From Candidatus Rifleibacteriota bacterium (lineage in GTDB: Bacteria > Riflebacteria > Ozemobacteria > Ozemobacterales > Ozemobacteraceae), in assembly GCA_022704885.1 (NCBI GenBank), contig JAKJFO010000007.1:436-52707 (forward strand): a stretch of 52,272 nucleotides of DNA. The letters are read 5' to 3'. The position numbers were made by a program, and so were the translations under genes. The notes under the pieces are model-generated. The model had not been told where the DNA came from. It saw only the letters and a program-made list of their open reading frames with translations, and searched no databases. This document shows positions 50,149 to 52,272 of this stretch, one piece after another; the first letter of the stretch is position 1, and each line of letters starts with the position of its first letter.

Positions 50149-51033
50149 TCAACCTTTTTCGCGATTGATCTCGTCGCCGAGTCTGACAAAACCGTGCCCC
50201 AGTATCTGACGGGCATCGCCGACAATCACAAAGGCGTCTGGGTCATACTCATAAATGATCTGGCGCAGAATCGGCATTTCTTTGCGGCGCACGGCGGTTA
50301 ACAGAACGCTGGTAGGTTTGGCGGTATAGACTCCGACACCATTCAGACAGGTCACGCCGCGGTGCAGATCTTCGATGATTGCCCAGCTGATTTCGTCAGG
50401 AAATTTCGAGATGATGAAAACGGTGCGAAAGACCGACATCCCTTCGAGAACGGCGTCGATGACCTTGCTGCTGAAAAACACAGTGATCAGGCCATAGAGA
50501 GCGAGTTCGGGGCCAAAGGCATAACCGGCCAGCCCGGTTACCAGAACATTTGAGAACAGCATCACGTCACCGACCGGAATGTGGTAGCGAAAATGCAGAA
50601 TCTGGCTGATAATATCGACGCCGCCAGTCGTGCCACCGGCACGAAAAGTCATACCGACGCCGACACCAGATATCAGGCCGCCATACAAACAGGCAAGAAT
50701 GGGATCTTTTGTCAGTGGTGGCATGCCATAAACATTCATCATCAGTTCGATGGCCGCCGAAGTTACCAGAATCGACAGCAGCGTTTTCCAGGCAGAGCGA
50801 CGACCGATCAGCCAGGCCTGCAGCGAAATCAACACCAGATTTCCGCCGAGCACAACGGCTCCGACCGGGGTTCCGATAATGTAATATAGAATGGTCGCAA
50901 TGCCGGTTAGGCCGCCGGTAGCGATTTTATTGGGAACGGTGAAAGCGGAAAGACTGAAGGCAAGCAGAATAGAGCCGACGATGATGTAGATGACGTCTCG
51001 TAATCTGACGGCCGGTATTGCTGGTTTTGGCAT
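50149..51033 (-). CDS. YitT-family membrane protein
   Basis: A 294-aa protein with six hydrophobic segments and the family stretches SLSAFTVPNKIATGGLTGIA and RAGGTTGGVDIISQIL, followed by the soluble C-terminal DUF2179 domain (MPILRQIIYEYDPDAFVIVG). Members are uncharacterised and thought to be transporters. CCGGAG lies 5 nt before ATG 51033. It is upstream of the HD-GYP gene by 56 nt on the same strand. Confidence 0.9.
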   Translation of the reverse strand: MPKPAIPAVRLRDVIYIIVGSILLAFSLSAFTVPNKIATGGLTGIATILYYIIGTPVGAVVLGGNLVLISLQAWLIGRRSAWKTLLSILVTSAAIELMMNVYGMPPLTKDPILACLYGGLISGVGVGMTFRAGGTTGGVDIISQILHFRYHIPVGDVMLFSNVLVTGLAGYAFGPELALYGLITVFFSSKVIDAVLEGMSVFRTVFIISKFPDEISWAIIEDLHRGVTCLNGVGVYTAKPTSVLLTAVRRKEMPILRQIIYEYDPDAFVIVGDARQILGHGFVRLGDEINREKG

Positions 51034-51217
51034 GGAATCTCCGGAAGGGACAGGATGAGATAAAATCCATGCATTCTAGCACAGTGCCGGCTGATAGACA
51101 ATCTGCCGGTCGGGTCTTTCTTGCTTTATCGGCAGGGTAGATTTAACATTTAGAGATGATCCTGATGTGGTAAAATGATCAGGTCGCAGTATCGTGACGC
51201 AGGAGTTTTGTGATTGG

Positions 51218-51352
51218 TTACTCTTCGTTATGGAAGTTGCCACGATAAAAGATCACAAACTTGCAGTGGGCGCAGTTGAGGGTAAAGTAAGGACTCTGGC
51301 GACCTGTGTGAGATTTTCTGACCATTGGGGAGCTGCATTGTGGGCAAAGCAT
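51218..51352 (-). CDS. 44-aa zinc-ribbon protein
   Basis: From ATG 51352, with AGGAGG 6 nt upstream, the product is MLCPQCSSPMVRKSHTGRQ... to FYRGNFHNEE with two CxxC pairs (CPQC at 3-6 and CAHC near 29-32). That is a complete small zinc ribbon, like those of FYDLN- or DZR-type short proteins. A longer frame upstream adds 26 residues without a site. A plus-strand ORF across the same bases is taken as a shadow. Function unknown. Confidence 0.65.
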   Translation of the reverse strand: MLCPQCSSPMVRKSHTGRQSPYFTLNCAHCKFVIFYRGNFHNEE

Positions 51353-51436
51353 TCCGGGCCTCCTGTTTTTCGAACTGATTCTATTAAGGATCTGTTTACT
51401 TTTTATATGTCTCAGTAATATTATCGGCATTTATTT

Positions 51437-52272
51437 ATGAAAACTTTAGAGCCAGAAGCAGATAAATCTTTTGTTTTATTCAGACCGGCAAGGTTGCTGG
51501 CTGTTGCAGGCATATTTGCCAGTGTTGCGGTATTTTTTCTGGCAGCATGGCTTTCCCGCTGGCCAGAACAGCTGGTTATGGCGCAGTCACTGCAGGCAGC
51601 CAGCGGAATCGTGGGTCTGGCTGCCGAAATTGCCGCGAGGCCAGCTCAGCAGACCAGAAACACGCTCTCTCTTATCGCTAAAAATCCCGAGTTGAGACAA
51701 ATCGGTAACGCCAGTGCGGTTCTGGCATGGCAACAGCGGATTCAAACTGATATTTCACTGTTGTTTGAATCTTATGAGCCATTTTTCGGTCACGTCTATG
51801 ACCGCATTCTGGCTTTTTCGCATGACATCGAGTATTACAGCGAAATTCCTTCTGCGCTGATGCGTCGCCTGGCAGTCGTTGCCGGCATAGAATTTCCCGA
51901 CAGCGACCAGAACGACCCGACAAACATGTGGCGGCCGTCAGAACTGACAGGCGATGACCTCAGGCGCATGTCGGTGCAGACAGGGCTCGTTCGCGAAAAG
52001 ATGACCGCTGTGCGTCGTCTGGCGGCTGAATCATGTAATACCTGGATTTCGATGGCTCTTGTATTGGAAAAACTGGCCGGATATGGTCAGCAGTCGCTGC
52101 GTGATGTCGCCGCCGTCGAAGATTATTTTTCGGCCGTGCTCAATGACGAGATGTTGCGGGCGATAATGCTGCGAAGTCTCGATGGAAAAGTGCTGGCGCT
52201 GGTAGGTGACATGCCGTTCACCACCATGAATCTTGATACACGCGATTGTCGTGCCATCATCTCCGGCAGTAT
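51437..52272 (+). CDS. Membrane-anchored sensor-like protein, N-terminal part
   Basis: The frame is open from ATG 51437 to the window edge (278 residues so far). A single hydrophobic helix (RLLAVAGIFASVAVFFLAAW, about residues 19-38) anchors a helical extracytoplasmic region of 200+ residues with conserved-looking Trp/Asp/Arg. This looks like the input part of a sensor kinase, chemoreceptor or diguanylate cyclase, but the output domain is not reached. No good ribosome binding site is visible before the ATG, so the start is tentative. Confidence 0.6.
   Translation, partial: MKTLEPEADKSFVLFRPARLLAVAGIFASVAVFFLAAWLSRWPEQLVMAQSLQAASGIVGLAAEIAARPAQQTRNTLSLIAKNPELRQIGNASAVLAWQQRIQTDISLLFESYEPFFGHVYDRILAFSHDIEYYSEIPSALMRRLAVVAGIEFPDSDQNDPTNMWRPSELTGDDLRRMSVQTGLVREKMTAVRRLAAESCNTWISMALVLEKLAGYGQQSLRDVAAVEDYFSAVLNDEMLRAIMLRSLDGKVLALVGDMPFTTMNLDTRDCRAIISGS

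Noticed and set aside
51194..51418. A 74-codon plus-strand ORF.
   Set aside because: It overlaps the better-supported minus-strand zinc-ribbon gene that has AGGAGG and two CxxC pairs; it has no clear family features.

Overview
The window reads as a chromosomal segment of a deep-branching bacterium. GC is roughly 50-53 %, genes are tightly packed, Shine-Dalgarno sequences are strong (GGAGG-type), several starts are GTG or TTG, and sigma70-type promoters are near consensus. The proteome style (overlapping prepilin-like pairs, PilX-like proteins, secreted TPR proteins, stand-alone 'two-component regulator' propellers, a giant HEAT-repeat protein) resembles Candidatus Riflebacteria/Ozemobacteria. 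That placement is an impression from gene content, not a phylogenetic result.

Layout. 1-2317 (minus): a partial spermidine-synthase-like membrane protein preceded by two overlapping pilus/pseudopilin-type genes. 2374-4791 (plus): a Tat-signal AmrS-type radical SAM enzyme and a secreted protein of unknown role. 4801-11302 (minus): an envelope gene set of propeller, TPR lipoprotein-like/secreted protein, 915-aa secreted protein, terminator, second propeller. 11588-19593 (plus): hpf, a PTS EIIA-Ntr-like gene, secA, a PilV-like/PilX-like pair, prfB with a +1 programmed frameshift, and a 582-aa PilX-like protein with a bactofilin-like C-terminus. 19599-21290 (minus): a secreted TPR protein, divergent from a 28-aa membrane microprotein that has its own promoter and terminator. 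21886-30119 (plus): cysS, mrnC, rlmB, tRNA-Thr(UGU), tRNA-Tyr(GUA), tRNA-Thr(GGU), tuf, rpmG, tRNA-Trp, secE, nusG, rplK, rplA, rplJ, rplL, ending in a strong terminator with no rpoB behind it.

30191-35805: a dispersed-repeat copy, a truncated EIIA-Glc-like ORF with a membrane protein, larE, a catalytically degenerate archaemetzincin, speB, a prepilin peptidase and secG. 35834-36908 is a more AT-rich patch with an ankyrin protein and an orphan gene, possibly frameshifted. 37133-41497: enolase, a KAS III-like enzyme without the usual His/Asn catalytic pair, a secreted Pro/Met-rich protein and two Hsp20 genes. 41662-45460: a DNRLRE-like secreted protein and a 964-aa HEAT/TPR protein. 45627-45700 is a hexanucleotide tandem repeat. 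45805-51033: a secreted protein, a scramblase/Tubby-like protein, an M55 D-aminopeptidase, a GAF/HD-GYP regulator and a YitT-family transporter. 51218-52272: a 44-aa zinc ribbon and the start of a membrane-anchored sensor-like protein.

How it fits together. The core genes form translation/secretion blocks (hpf, secA, prfB; cysS to rplL) into which envelope and pilus genes are inserted. PilD (34442-35245) is the likely processing peptidase for the prepilin-like proteins at 1307-2317 and 15737-16213, and SecA, SecE and SecG supply their export route. The least explained material is the 4801-11302 envelope module, the degenerate archaemetzincin, the atypical KAS III and the small stand-alone genes.
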